64,000 nt of DNA from Parafrankia elaeagni. Lineage in GTDB: Bacteria; Actinomycetota; Actinomycetes; Frankiales; Frankiaceae. Under the pieces are notes generated by a model. The model was given only the letters and a program-made list of their open reading frames with translations, was not told where the DNA came from and made no database searches. Shown here piece by piece: positions 16,656 to 24,592 of the stretch. A program made the translations under genes and the position numbers. The DNA is taken from the NCBI RefSeq assembly GCF_000374165.1, contig NZ_KB893694.1, positions 62,100-126,099 on the forward strand, read 5' to 3'. How positions within the stretch are numbered: position 1 is the stretch's first letter; each line of letters starts with the position of its first letter.

Positions 16656-18254
16656 TCAGCCGGCGGCGGGGGTGCTCGGGCCGGCGGGGGTGCTCGGGCC
16701 GGCGGCGGCGTCCAGCTCGGCTGCCTCGGTGGGCTCGAGGTCCGGGCGGATCGGCAGTGAGACCCGGAAGCGGGTGTCGCCGGGGACGGAGGTGACCGTC
16801 AGGTTGCCGTGGTGGCGGCTGACGACGATGCGCCAGGAGATGTCGAGCCCGAGCCCGGTGCCCTCGCCGACTGCCTTCGTCGTGAAGAACGGCTCGAAGA
16901 TCCGCTCCTGGATCTCCGGTGCGACGCCGGTACCGGTGTCGCGGATCTCCACTACCAGGTCGTCGTGGTCCGCCCAGGTGGCGATCGTGAGGGTTCCGGA
17001 GCCGCCCATCGCCGCGGTGGCGTTGTCGATGAGGTTCGTCCAGACCTGGTTGAGCTCGGCGGCGTGGACGGGGATCTCCGGCAGGGTCCGGTCGTACTCG
17101 CGGGCGACCCGGACCCCGGCGAGTTTGCCCCCGAGCATGGTGAGGGTGCTGTCGAGCAGTTCGTGCACGTCGACCTGGCGGTAGGGCGCCCGGTCGAGCT
17201 GGGAGTACTGCTTGGTGGCCGCGAGCAGGCCGGAGATCCGGTTCGTGGACTCCTCGATCTCCTTCATGAGCAGTTCGCTCTCGACCGTGTAGGTCAGCCA
17301 GCGGACGGCGCCTTCGAGGATCTCCGGGGAGACGGTGACGGCGACCCGCTCCAGCCAGTCGACGTCGATGCCGCCCTGGACGAAGGTCGGCGCCAGCTCC
17401 CAGCCGCCGGTGACGCCGTGGTCGTCGAGCCAGTCCGCGACGGCGTCCTCGCGGTCGCTGGTCTCCATCGGCGTCAGAGCGGGTGCCTTCCCGACGCGCT
17501 CGGCGGCGTCCTCCTGCAGGCCGATCAGGGCCTCCAGCGCCGGGCGGTCGTAGGGGCCGGCGGCGATCATCCCCAGTTTGTGCCGCATGCCGGCGACCCG
17601 TTCCCGCAGCGAGACGGTGGCGCGCACCGCGGCGGCGGCCGGGTTGTTGAGCTCGTGGGTGAGCCCGGCGGACAGCGACCCGAGCGCGAGGAGCCGCTCG
17701 CGCTGCCCGGTCAGCTGCTGGAGGTTCTTCTGCCCGAAGAACAGCCCCTCCAGCATGTGGACGGCCATCGGGAACCAGTCGCGCATGAGCCGCGACAGCG
17801 CCGTGCCGTCCAGCACGACGAACCGGGACGGGGCCGTGACCCGCAGGGAGTTGGTGTAGACCTGCGGGACCCGGTCCTCGAGGTAGGCGAACCAGGCGCC
17901 GGCGTAGACGCCGCGCTGGCTGGTCCGGGAGACCTCGACGTCGTCGTCGCCGACCCGCCGGGTGAGGACGATGGTGCCTTCGACCAGCACGTAGAAGCAG
18001 GTGGCCGGATCGCCTTCCAGGAAGACCGGGCCGGCTTCGATCAGCTCGACGTGGCCGTTGCGGCAGATCCACTCGAGCTGGTCGTCGGTGAGCTTCTCGA
18101 AGAGGAACAGGCTGCGCAGCTCGTCGATGTCACAGGGCAGCGCGGTGCCCCTGACGCACGCCTGGCCCATGGCCTGGGCGCCGTCGGCCTGGGCGCCGTC
18201 TGCCGTGCCGGCCTGGGCGCCGCCCGCCGGCGCACCTTCCGTCTCGCCCGCCAT
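16656..18254 (-). CDS. sensor histidine kinase with cyclic-nucleotide-binding-type domain
   Basis: The 532-residue soluble protein has a low-complexity N-terminus, a CNB/Crp-like domain at about residues 45-155, and a histidine kinase core. The domain shows IEAGPVFLEGDPATCFYVLVEG and RGVYAGAWFAY. The core has the phosphoacceptor H200 in LTHELNNPAAAA, the N box in LNQVWTNLIDNATAAM, and G boxes in IRDTGTGV and GEGTGLGLDIS. No membrane segment is visible, so the signal is cytosolic. It lies 17 bases downstream of the REC-flavoprotein gene and is probably cotranscribed with it, which makes that protein its likely partner. The ligand of the CNB domain is unknown. The start has a GAGGAGG site. Confidence 0.92.
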   Translation of the reverse strand: MAGETEGAPAGGAQAGTADGAQADGAQAMGQACVRGTALPCDIDELRSLFLFEKLTDDQLEWICRNGHVELIEAGPVFLEGDPATCFYVLVEGTIVLTRRVGDDDVEVSRTSQRGVYAGAWFAYLEDRVPQVYTNSLRVTAPSRFVVLDGTALSRLMRDWFPMAVHMLEGLFFGQKNLQQLTGQRERLLALGSLSAGLTHELNNPAAAAVRATVSLRERVAGMRHKLGMIAAGPYDRPALEALIGLQEDAAERVGKAPALTPMETSDREDAVADWLDDHGVTGGWELAPTFVQGGIDVDWLERVAVTVSPEILEGAVRWLTYTVESELLMKEIEESTNRISGLLAATKQYSQLDRAPYRQVDVHELLDSTLTMLGGKLAGVRVAREYDRTLPEIPVHAAELNQVWTNLIDNATAAMGGSGTLTIATWADHDDLVVEIRDTGTGVAPEIQERIFEPFFTTKAVGEGTGLGLDISWRIVVSRHHGNLTVTSVPGDTRFRVSLPIRPDLEPTEAAELDAAAGPSTPAGPSTPAAG

Positions 18255-18271
18255 GTGGCCTCCTCAGCGTC

Positions 18272-20008
18272 TCAGCGTCTCGCCAGGTAGCGGTGCACGA
18301 GGGCGACGGCCATCGCGCCTTCGCCGACGGCCGAGGCGACCCGCTTGACCGACTCGGCCCGGGCGTCGCCGGCCACGAACACCCCGGGCAGGCTGCTTTC
18401 CAGGTGGTAGGGGTCCCGCTCGGCGCCCCAGCCCGCCGGCCGCCGCCCGTCGACGACGAGATCCGGCCCGGCCAGGACGAAGCCGTGCTCGTCCCGGGCG
18501 ACGACCCCGTCCAGCCAGTCGGTGCGGGGCGCGGCGCCGATGAAGATGAACAGCCACTGGGTGTCGACCCGCTCGGTCTCGCCCGTCGCGTTGTCCCGCA
18601 GGACAAGACCCTCCAGGTGGCCGTCGCCGTGCCCGGAGACGACCTCCGTGCAGGCGCGGACGTGGATGTTCGGCACGGCCGCGATCTGCTCGATGAGGTA
18701 GTGGGACATGGACGCCTCCAGCCCCCGGCCCCGGACGAGCATCGTCACCGACTTCGCGTGCCGGGCGAAGTACATCGCCGCCTGACCGGCCGAGTTCGCG
18801 CCGCCGACGACGTAGACGTTCTCGCCGCTGCAGCTCGGCGCCTCGGTGAGCGCGGAGCCGTAGAACACCCCCTGGCCGGTCAGATCGCTCAGGCCGGGGG
18901 CGTCGAGCTGCCGGTAGGAGACGCCGGTGGCGAGGATGACCGCGTGCGCGTCGATGCTGCCCCCGTCCCCGAGGACCAGCCGCCGGGCGGGGCCCGCGGC
19001 CTCCAGGGCCACCACGTCGGCGGTGGTCAGCAGCTCCGCGCCGAACTTGACCGCCTGCCGGCGGGCCCGGTCGGTGAGCTGGGAGCCGGAGACGCCGTCG
19101 GGGAAGCCGAGGTAGTTCTCGATCCGTGAGCTCTGGCCGGCCTGGCCGCCGGTCGCGTGCCGTTCGACGAGCAGCGTCCGCAGCCCCTCGGAGGCCCCGT
19201 ACACCGCCGCGCCGAGGCCCGCCGGGCCACCGCCGACGACGACGAGATCGTAGAAGTCGCCAGCGGGCGCGGTCGCCAGCCCGACCCGGCTCGCGAGCTC
19301 GCCGTCGGTCGGGTTGACCAGGGCGGTGCCGTCGGTGGTGATGACGCAGGGGATCGTGTCCGGCGACGCGCCGGCGGCGGCGAGCAGCCGCTCGCCCTCC
19401 GGCTCGTCCGCCAGATACCACCGGTAGGGCACGTGGTTGCGGGCCAGGAAGTCGCGCACCTCGTAGGACCGGGCCGACCACCGGTGCCCCACCACCCGCG
19501 TCTCGGCGACGGGCCGGCGGTCCGTGGCGAGCCAGGCGTCGAGCAGGGCGTCCAGGACGGGGTAGAGCTTCTCCTCCGGCGGGTCCCACGGCTTGAGCAG
19601 GTAGTGGTCGAGATCGATGACGTTGATCGCGTCGATCGCGGCGCTGGTGTCCGCGTAGGCGGTGAGCAGCACCCGGCGGGCGGTGGGGAACAGGTCCATC
19701 GCCTGCTCCAGGAACTCGATGCCGTTCATGCCCGGCATGCGGTAGTCGGCGAGCAGGATCGCGACCTCGTCGCCACGCAGCTTGATCTCGCTCAGCGCCT
19801 CCAGGGCCTGCGCGCCCGACTCGGCGCGCACGATCCGGTAGTCGCCGCCGTACCGGCGCCGCAGGTCCCGGGCGACCGCCCGGGAGACGTTCACGTCGTC
19901 GTCGATGGTCAGCAGCACCGGGCGGGGAGCCCCGCGCCCGGCCCGGCCGCCGGTGGAGGCGGAGCCGGCGGCGGCAGGCTCCGGCGGGTGCGGACTGGGT
20001 GTCGTCAC
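18272..20008 (-). CDS. response regulator fused to thioredoxin-reductase-like flavoprotein
   Basis: This 578-residue fusion has a receiver domain at about 30-155 with the phosphoacceptor D88 in LLADYRMPGMNG and a K in LLKPWD. A glutaredoxin-like stretch lacking a CxxC follows at about 165-240. The C-terminal FAD/NAD(P)-binding module resembles thioredoxin reductase, with VVVGGGPAGLGAAVYGASEG, IENYLGF and VYVVGGANSAGQAA. The canonical CxxC is absent: that position reads GVFYGSALTEAPSC. The module matches the subfamily more often found fused to CNB domains. Here the CNB domain is in the adjacent kinase instead. Phosphorylation-controlled flavin redox activity is the simplest inference; substrates are unknown. 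The start codon is GTG. Confidence 0.92.
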   Translation of the reverse strand: MTTPSPHPPEPAAAGSASTGGRAGRGAPRPVLLTIDDDVNVSRAVARDLRRRYGGDYRIVRAESGAQALEALSEIKLRGDEVAILLADYRMPGMNGIEFLEQAMDLFPTARRVLLTAYADTSAAIDAINVIDLDHYLLKPWDPPEEKLYPVLDALLDAWLATDRRPVAETRVVGHRWSARSYEVRDFLARNHVPYRWYLADEPEGERLLAAAGASPDTIPCVITTDGTALVNPTDGELASRVGLATAPAGDFYDLVVVGGGPAGLGAAVYGASEGLRTLLVERHATGGQAGQSSRIENYLGFPDGVSGSQLTDRARRQAVKFGAELLTTADVVALEAAGPARRLVLGDGGSIDAHAVILATGVSYRQLDAPGLSDLTGQGVFYGSALTEAPSCSGENVYVVGGANSAGQAAMYFARHAKSVTMLVRGRGLEASMSHYLIEQIAAVPNIHVRACTEVVSGHGDGHLEGLVLRDNATGETERVDTQWLFIFIGAAPRTDWLDGVVARDEHGFVLAGPDLVVDGRRPAGWGAERDPYHLESSLPGVFVAGDARAESVKRVASAVGEGAMAVALVHRYLARR

Positions 20009-20318
20009 CGTGCCGAGAGTGCCGCTGGACGGGCTGGCCGGCAGGCTGCGGGACGTCGACTGCGATCGGTCACCCGCTCAGTCTAGGGCGGCTGGCCTGG
20101 CCATCCCGGTATTCAGGGCCATTCATCCGGTAGCGGAACGTATGCGCGGGACGCCCGATCCGGTCAGCAGGCGCAGGCGTTCCGCCGCCCGGCGGATCTG
20201 CCGCGGGCTTGCCCTGACGTGCGCGTGAACCTCTAGCGTCGAGGACGACGACGAGACCGGGGCCGGGCGGCACCGCACGGCCCGGCTCGGCCACGGGTGG
20301 AGGGCGGAGGTCGCCGGG
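20009..20318. other. divergent promoter region, REC-flavoprotein / MerR
   Basis: This 310-base stretch separates divergent genes and must hold promoters in both directions. Locally lower GC occurs around 20100-20145. I did not find a convincing long palindrome of the MerR type (17-19 bp between -35 and -10). Confidence 0.35.
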
Positions 20319-20741
20319 ATGCGCATCGGTGAGCTGGCGCGGCTCGCGGGGACGAGCACCCGCGCGCTGCGGCACTACGAGGAGCGCGGGCTGCTCGCCG
20401 CCCGTCGGCTCGCCAACGGCTACCGCGACTACAGCGCCGCGGATCTGCGCGAGGTCGAGGAGATCCGAGCACGGGTGGCGGACGGGTTCGCGCTCGCCGA
20501 GACCCGTCCCTTCGTCGAGTGCCTGCGGGCGGGGGAGGGGACCAGCGACGCCTGCGTGGACTCGATCGAGGGCTACCGCCGCCGGATCGCGCAGGTCGAC
20601 GCCGAGATCGCCCGGCTGCGGCACGTGCGGGAGCGGCTGGCGGCCCAACTCGACACGGCGTGCCACGGTGCCCGCGGCCAGGGGGACGTCCCGCCCGCGC
20701 CGCCGGGGTGCGTGCTGTTCCCGGCTCAGCCCGGCGTCTGA
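20319..20741 (+). CDS. MerR family transcriptional regulator
   Basis: The 140-residue protein has the MerR DNA-binding domain (MRIGELARLAGTSTRALRHYEERGLL, residues 1-26, then NGYRDYSAADL) and a dimerisation helix (about 80-115). Four Cys residues follow the DNA-binding domain (FVECL, SDACVD, DTACHG, PPGCVL), which could serve thiol or metal sensing. They do not form the SoxR CxxCxxC(x5)C cluster. The next gene on the same strand is a thioredoxin, so a thiol-redox regulon is plausible. The first ATG is used because homology starts there. Confidence 0.9.
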   Translation: MRIGELARLAGTSTRALRHYEERGLLAARRLANGYRDYSAADLREVEEIRARVADGFALAETRPFVECLRAGEGTSDACVDSIEGYRRRIAQVDAEIARLRHVRERLAAQLDTACHGARGQGDVPPAPPGCVLFPAQPGV

Positions 20742-20771
20742 CCGCCGTCACGTCTCCTTCCTGTCGTCTCC

Positions 20772-20813
20772 TTCTCCGTACCTTTCGGCCGTTTCTCCGT
20801 ACCTTTCCGCCGT
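20772..20813. repeat. 21-bp tandem direct repeat before thioredoxin gene
   Basis: Two adjacent 21-bp units, TTCTCCGTACCTTTC(G/C)GCCGT, differ at one position. Their length equals two helical turns. They lie 61 bases before the thioredoxin start and 31 bases after the MerR stop, in the place expected for an operator or promoter of trxA. Confidence 0.8.
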
Positions 20814-20873
20814 GCGCCGGCCAGCCCCCGCGGCCGGGCGGGCGGATCACCCAAGCTCTGAGGGAGCTGTCTC

Positions 20874-21236
20874 ATGCCTGTTCACGAGATCTCCGCCGCC
20901 GACGGTGTGGTGTGGGAGGTCGGCGACGACACCTTCGCGGACGCCGTGCTGCGGTCCCCGGTCCCGGTGCTGGTCGACTTCCAGGCCGACTGGTGCCCGC
21001 CCTGCCGGATGATGCGGCCGATCCTGCGCCAGGTCGCGTCCGAGCTGGCCGGCCGGCTGCGCGTCGTCGAGGTGGACGTCGACGCCAGCCCGCGCACCGC
21101 GCTCGCCCACGGCGTGCTGGCCATGCCGACGATGGTCGTCGTCCGTGACGGCCGGGCGGTGGCGACGCTGGTGGGCGCCCGCAGCCGCCGGCGCCTGCTG
21201 GACGACATCGCCGACCACCTGGTGGGCCAGCCGTAG
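20874..21236 (+). CDS. thioredoxin-like protein with WCPPC active site
   Basis: This 120-residue thioredoxin-fold protein carries the redox motif ADWCPPC (C41, C44) instead of the canonical WCGPC, followed by RMMRPILRQVASEL. The cis-Pro loop is present in AMPTMVVV. The WCPPC variant shifts redox potential in known thioredoxins and is found in some thioredoxin subfamilies; which substrates are affected here is unknown. The 14-residue N-terminal extension before the fold is short and lacks a signal peptide, so it is cytosolic. MerR lies upstream and a metallo-beta-lactamase hydrolase downstream on the same strand. Confidence 0.92.
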   Translation: MPVHEISAADGVVWEVGDDTFADAVLRSPVPVLVDFQADWCPPCRMMRPILRQVASELAGRLRVVEVDVDASPRTALAHGVLAMPTMVVVRDGRAVATLVGARSRRRLLDDIADHLVGQP

Positions 21237-21307
21237 GACCGCGCCGGGCCACGGGTGGGCGGTCGGGGGTTCTGGAGCGGCGGGGCCGGGCTCCGTAGGC
21301 TCACGGT

Positions 21308-22018
21308 GTGAGCGAGCGCCTGTACTTCCGTCAGCTTCTGTCCGGTCGTGACTTCGCGGTCGGTGACCCCGCGGCGACGCAGATGGTCAACTTCGTCTAC
21401 CTGATCGGTGACCGGGAGACCGGGGAGGCCGTCGTGGTCGACCCCGCCTACCGGGTGGGCGACCTGCTCGACGTGCTCGCCGCCGACGACATGCGGCTGA
21501 CCGGGGCGCTGGTCACCCACCACCACGCAGACCATGTGGGCGGCACCGCCTTCGGCATCGAGCTGGAGGGCATCCGCGAGCTGCTGGAACGCACCTCCGT
21601 CCCGATCCACCTGCAGCGGGACGAGGCGGAGTGGGTGCGGCGCGGGACGGGGGTGGGCGCGGCCGAGCTCGTCGAGCACGACGACGACGACGTGGTCACC
21701 GTCGGCTCGGTGGACATCCGGCTGCTGCACACGCCGGGGCACACCCCGGGCAGCCAGTGCTTCCTCGTCGACGGCCGCCTCGTCGCCGGGGACACGCTGT
21801 TCCTCGAGGGCTGCGGGCGGATGGACTTCCCCGGCGGCGACGCGGCCAAGATGTACGACAGCCTGCGGCGCCTCGGCACCCTGCCGGACGACGTGACCGT
21901 CTACCCGGGCCACCGGTACTCGGCGGAGTCCTCGGCCGAGCTCAGCGTGGTGCGCAAGATGAACTACGTCTTCCGGCCGACGAGCTCCAGGCAGTGGCTC
22001 GCCATGCTCGGCGCCTGA
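21308..22018 (+). CDS. metallo-beta-lactamase-fold hydrolase (glyoxalase II / persulfide dioxygenase-like)
   Basis: The 236-residue protein has the MBL zinc/iron motif THHHADHVGG (H71-H76), later metal ligands in LHTPGHTPGS and AGDTLF, and a terminal YPGH. The N-terminus (RDFAVGDPAATQMVNFVYLIGD) matches a widespread actinobacterial MBL group related to glyoxalase II and persulfide dioxygenases. Either thioester hydrolysis or sulfur oxidation is possible; the thioredoxin and SelW-like neighbours lean towards thiol or sulfane-sulfur chemistry, but this is inference. The start is GTG, with an alternative a few codons downstream. Confidence 0.85.
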   Translation: MSERLYFRQLLSGRDFAVGDPAATQMVNFVYLIGDRETGEAVVVDPAYRVGDLLDVLAADDMRLTGALVTHHHADHVGGTAFGIELEGIRELLERTSVPIHLQRDEAEWVRRGTGVGAAELVEHDDDDVVTVGSVDIRLLHTPGHTPGSQCFLVDGRLVAGDTLFLEGCGRMDFPGGDAAKMYDSLRRLGTLPDDVTVYPGHRYSAESSAELSVVRKMNYVFRPTSSRQWLAMLGA

Positions 22019-22104
22019 CCGCTCGCGGTGGCGACGTACGGGGTGGCGACGTACGGAGTGGCGATGCACAGGGTGGGCGGGAACGTACGGGGTAGGGGTC
22101 GGCT

Positions 22105-22395
22105 GTGACCGGTGAGGCCAGGCAGGAACGCCCCCGGGTGGAGATCGAGTACTGCACCCGCTGCAGGTGGCTGCCGCGGGCGGCCTGGCTGGCGCAGGAG
22201 CTGCTGACCACGTTCGAGGCCGAGCTGGGCGCGGTCGCCCTCGTCCCGGGCACGGGCGGGGTGTTCACCGTGCGGGTGGACGGAGAGGTGCTCTGGGACC
22301 GCGCGGAGCAGGGCTTTCCCGAGCCGTCCGCGGTGAAGCGCGCCCTGCGCGACCGGGTCGCCCCGGACCGCCCGCTGGGCCACGTCGAGCGCTGA
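22105..22395 (+). CDS. SelT/SelW/SelH (Rdx) family redox protein, cysteine form
   Basis: This 96-residue thioredoxin-fold protein matches the selenoprotein-W-like family. The redox motif is CTRC (C17, C20) after VEIEY, in the place where animal homologues carry CxxU. The C-terminal segment GEVLWDRAEQGFPEPSAVKR is the usual family signature. It is thought to function in thiol redox reactions, with unknown partners. It is the last gene of the same-strand run MerR-thioredoxin-MBL-Rdx. A 15-bp GTGGCGACGTACGG-type direct repeat lies just upstream around 22026-22056. Confidence 0.88.
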   Translation: MTGEARQERPRVEIEYCTRCRWLPRAAWLAQELLTTFEAELGAVALVPGTGGVFTVRVDGEVLWDRAEQGFPEPSAVKRALRDRVAPDRPLGHVER

Positions 22396-22451
22396 CCCGC
22401 CGGCCACGGGCCGGCGCGCCCACCGCCCGTGCACCGGAAGCCCACCCACCG

Positions 22452-22503
22452 GGACGCCCCGGGACGGGCCCGGGGCACCACGACGTGGCACCCCGGGGCG
22501 TCC
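22452..22503. terminator. bidirectional terminator between Rdx and CAP genes
   Basis: A 12-bp stem (GGACGCCCCGGG and its complement) encloses a second, imperfect hairpin (CCGGGG..CCACG/CGTGG..CCCCGG). It lies between convergent genes and can act in both directions. Confidence 0.65.
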
Positions 22504-22523
22504 GTCAGAGGCGGAGGTTCGGC

Positions 22524-23318
22524 CTACCGGCGGCCGAAGGCCTGCGTCCAGTAGTGGCGGTAGGTGCCGCCACCCTGGGCGTAGCCGACGCCGAGGTGCG
22601 TGGAGCCGCAGTTGAGGATGTTCGCCCGGTGCCCGGAGCTGTTCATCCACATCTGGATGGTGGCTGCCGGGGTCGTCGAGCCGGCGGCGATGTTCTCGGA
22701 AACGGAGCTGTTCGGCCAGCCGGCCGCCCGGGCCCGGCTGATGTGGGTGCTGCCGTTGAGGCCGGTGTGGCTGAAGTAGTTGTTCGTCGCCATGTCCGCG
22801 GAGTGCGCCTGGGCCGCGGCGGTCAGGCTGGCGTCGAACAGGAGCGGGCCGCAGCCGGCCTTCTGCCGCTCGACGTTGGTGAGCCGCAGGATCTCGTCCT
22901 GCGCGGTGCCGCTCCCCGGCGGGTTGGCCGGCGGCGGGTTGGCCGGCGGCGGAGGCGGGGGGTTCTGCGTCGGCGGGTTGGCCGGCGGCGGAGGCGGTAC
23001 CGGCGGGCGGGTCGTCGGGACGGGCGGGCGGGTGGTCGGCGCCGGCGGGATGGTCGGCGGCGCCGTGGTGGGCCCGGCCGGCGCGGTCGTGGCCGGCGCC
23101 GTCGTCGGCGCGGCCGGTGTGGTCGTGCCCGGTGTGGTCGGGCCCGGGGTCCCCGGTGTGGGAGCGGTGGACGCCGAGGCGCTCACGCTCGGTGCCGGGG
23201 TGGGCGGGTGGTATCCGCCACCGGGCGAACCGCCCGGGCCGGATCGGCAGGACGCGACGGCCGCCATCAGGGCGACCGCGGTAGCTGCGCTGGCGACGGC
23301 CTTACGGACCGGGGCCAT
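22524..23318 (-). CDS. CAP/SCP domain lipoprotein
   Basis: The 264-residue product has a signal peptide ending in VASC (lipobox, lipidated Cys about C24), a long Pro/Thr/Ala-rich linker (about 30-135) and a C-terminal CAP domain. Domain hallmarks are ILRLTNVERQKAGCGPL, HSADMATNNYFSHTG, SENIAAG and HRANILNCGSTHLGVGYA. CAP proteins are secreted, and bacterial members are suggested to bind lipids or cell-wall components; the exact role is unknown. The ATG is preceded by AAAGGAG. The Pro-rich region probably spans the cell wall. Confidence 0.92.
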   Translation of the reverse strand: MAPVRKAVASAATAVALMAAVASCRSGPGGSPGGGYHPPTPAPSVSASASTAPTPGTPGPTTPGTTTPAAPTTAPATTAPAGPTTAPPTIPPAPTTRPPVPTTRPPVPPPPPANPPTQNPPPPPPANPPPANPPGSGTAQDEILRLTNVERQKAGCGPLLFDASLTAAAQAHSADMATNNYFSHTGLNGSTHISRARAAGWPNSSVSENIAAGSTTPAATIQMWMNSSGHRANILNCGSTHLGVGYAQGGGTYRHYWTQAFGRR

Positions 23319-23443
23319 GGAGACTCCTTTGGGTGATCTCCCCCCTCGCAACGCCTGGAACTGTAGCGAACCCGACAGAACCCGCGCCCGGCGGGTCCGA
23401 CGCGCCTGCGGAGCGGCCGGGCGGGACGCGCGTGCCTGGCTGC

Positions 23444-24592
23444 TCAGGGCGCCGCGCCGCCCTGGCTGTAGACGTCCCAACGGCCCTCGTCGACGGTGAG
23501 CCAGACCGGCGTCCCGCGGACCAGTCGCAGTTCGGCGAACAGCCGGGCGGGGATCTCGGCCCGCGCCGCGGGGGTGCTGGCGACCTGCACCCGCACCCGG
23601 TCGCCGAGCGTCTCCACCGAGGTCACCGGGCCGGTGAGAACCTGGGCGCCGGGTGCGGCACCGGGCTCGCCGCGGTGCACCCCGATCTCGGACGGCCGCA
23701 GTGCCACCAGCACCGGCCCGTCCGCCGTGCCCGGCGGGGCCGCCACGGTGACGGGCCGGTCGGCGGTCGCGTCGAGGGTGACCACGCCACCGGCGGCGGT
23801 GCCCGGGAACAGGTTGAGGCCGGCGAGGCGGGCGACGTACGGCGTGCGCGGCCGGGTGATCACCTCGGCGGGTTCGCCGCGCTGCACCACCCGCCCCCGC
23901 TCCAGCACGGCGACGTCGTCGGCGAGCGTGAGTGCGTCGACCGGGTCGTGGGTGACCATGACGACGGGGACGTCCAGCGTCGGCAGCAGGGCGCGGATCT
24001 CGGCGCGGACCTCCAGGCGGGTGCCGGCGTCGAGGGCGGCGAGCGGCTCGTCGAGGAGCAGGATGCCGGGCCCCGGCGCGAGCGCGCGGGCGAGTGCGAC
24101 CCGTTGCGCCTGCCCGCCGGACAACGCCCCGGGCCGCAGGTGGGCGACCTCGGCGAGGCCGAGTCGGTCGAGCATCTCCCGGGCCGCGGTGCGGGCCGCC
24201 GCCCGCCGCACCCGGTGGCGCACCCGCGGCCCGAAGGCCACGTTGTCGATCGCGGACAGGTGCGGGAAGAGCAGGTAGTCCTGGAAGACGTAGCCGGCGC
24301 CGCGCTGCTCGGGGGGGACGAAGCGGCGGGCCTGCGGGTCGTCGAGGACGGCGCCGTCCAGCTCGATGCGCCCTCGCTGCAGCGGGACGAGCCCGGCCAG
24401 CGCCCGGAGCAGCGTGCTCTTGCCGGCGCCGTTCGGCCCGAGGACGGCGAGGGTGCGGCCCGGCTCGACAGCCAGGTCGGCGTCCAGTGCGAGCGTGCCG
24501 AGCTCGATCCCGATCCGGGCGACGAGCCCGGTGCGGCGCGGTGTGCCGGGCGGCGCCTTCTCCAGGGCGGACGGACCGGACGTCTCGATCAT
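23444..24592 (-). CDS. modC: molybdate ABC transporter ATP-binding protein ModC
   Basis: This 382-residue ATPase energises molybdate uptake. Walker A is GPNGAGKST (about 52-60), the signature LSGGQAQR lies near residue 150, Walker B is ILLLDEPLAALD, and the switch His is in VTHDPVDAL. The C-terminal third holds the TOBE/MOP-like oxyanion domain (LRPSEIGVHRGEP and following). It overlaps modB by four bases (ATGA), showing translational coupling. The modA-modB-modC order supports molybdate, although tungstate and sulfate importers share this layout. Confidence 0.93.
   Translation of the reverse strand: MIETSGPSALEKAPPGTPRRTGLVARIGIELGTLALDADLAVEPGRTLAVLGPNGAGKSTLLRALAGLVPLQRGRIELDGAVLDDPQARRFVPPEQRGAGYVFQDYLLFPHLSAIDNVAFGPRVRHRVRRAAARTAAREMLDRLGLAEVAHLRPGALSGGQAQRVALARALAPGPGILLLDEPLAALDAGTRLEVRAEIRALLPTLDVPVVMVTHDPVDALTLADDVAVLERGRVVQRGEPAEVITRPRTPYVARLAGLNLFPGTAAGGVVTLDATADRPVTVAAPPGTADGPVLVALRPSEIGVHRGEPGAAPGAQVLTGPVTSVETLGDRVRVQVASTPAARAEIPARLFAELRLVRGTPVWLTVDEGRWDVYSQGGAAP

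Noticed and set aside
22020-22060. GTGGCGACGTACGG direct repeats as a CRISPR-like array
   Set aside because: The units are adjacent, with no spacers, and too few; it is a simple tandem duplication.
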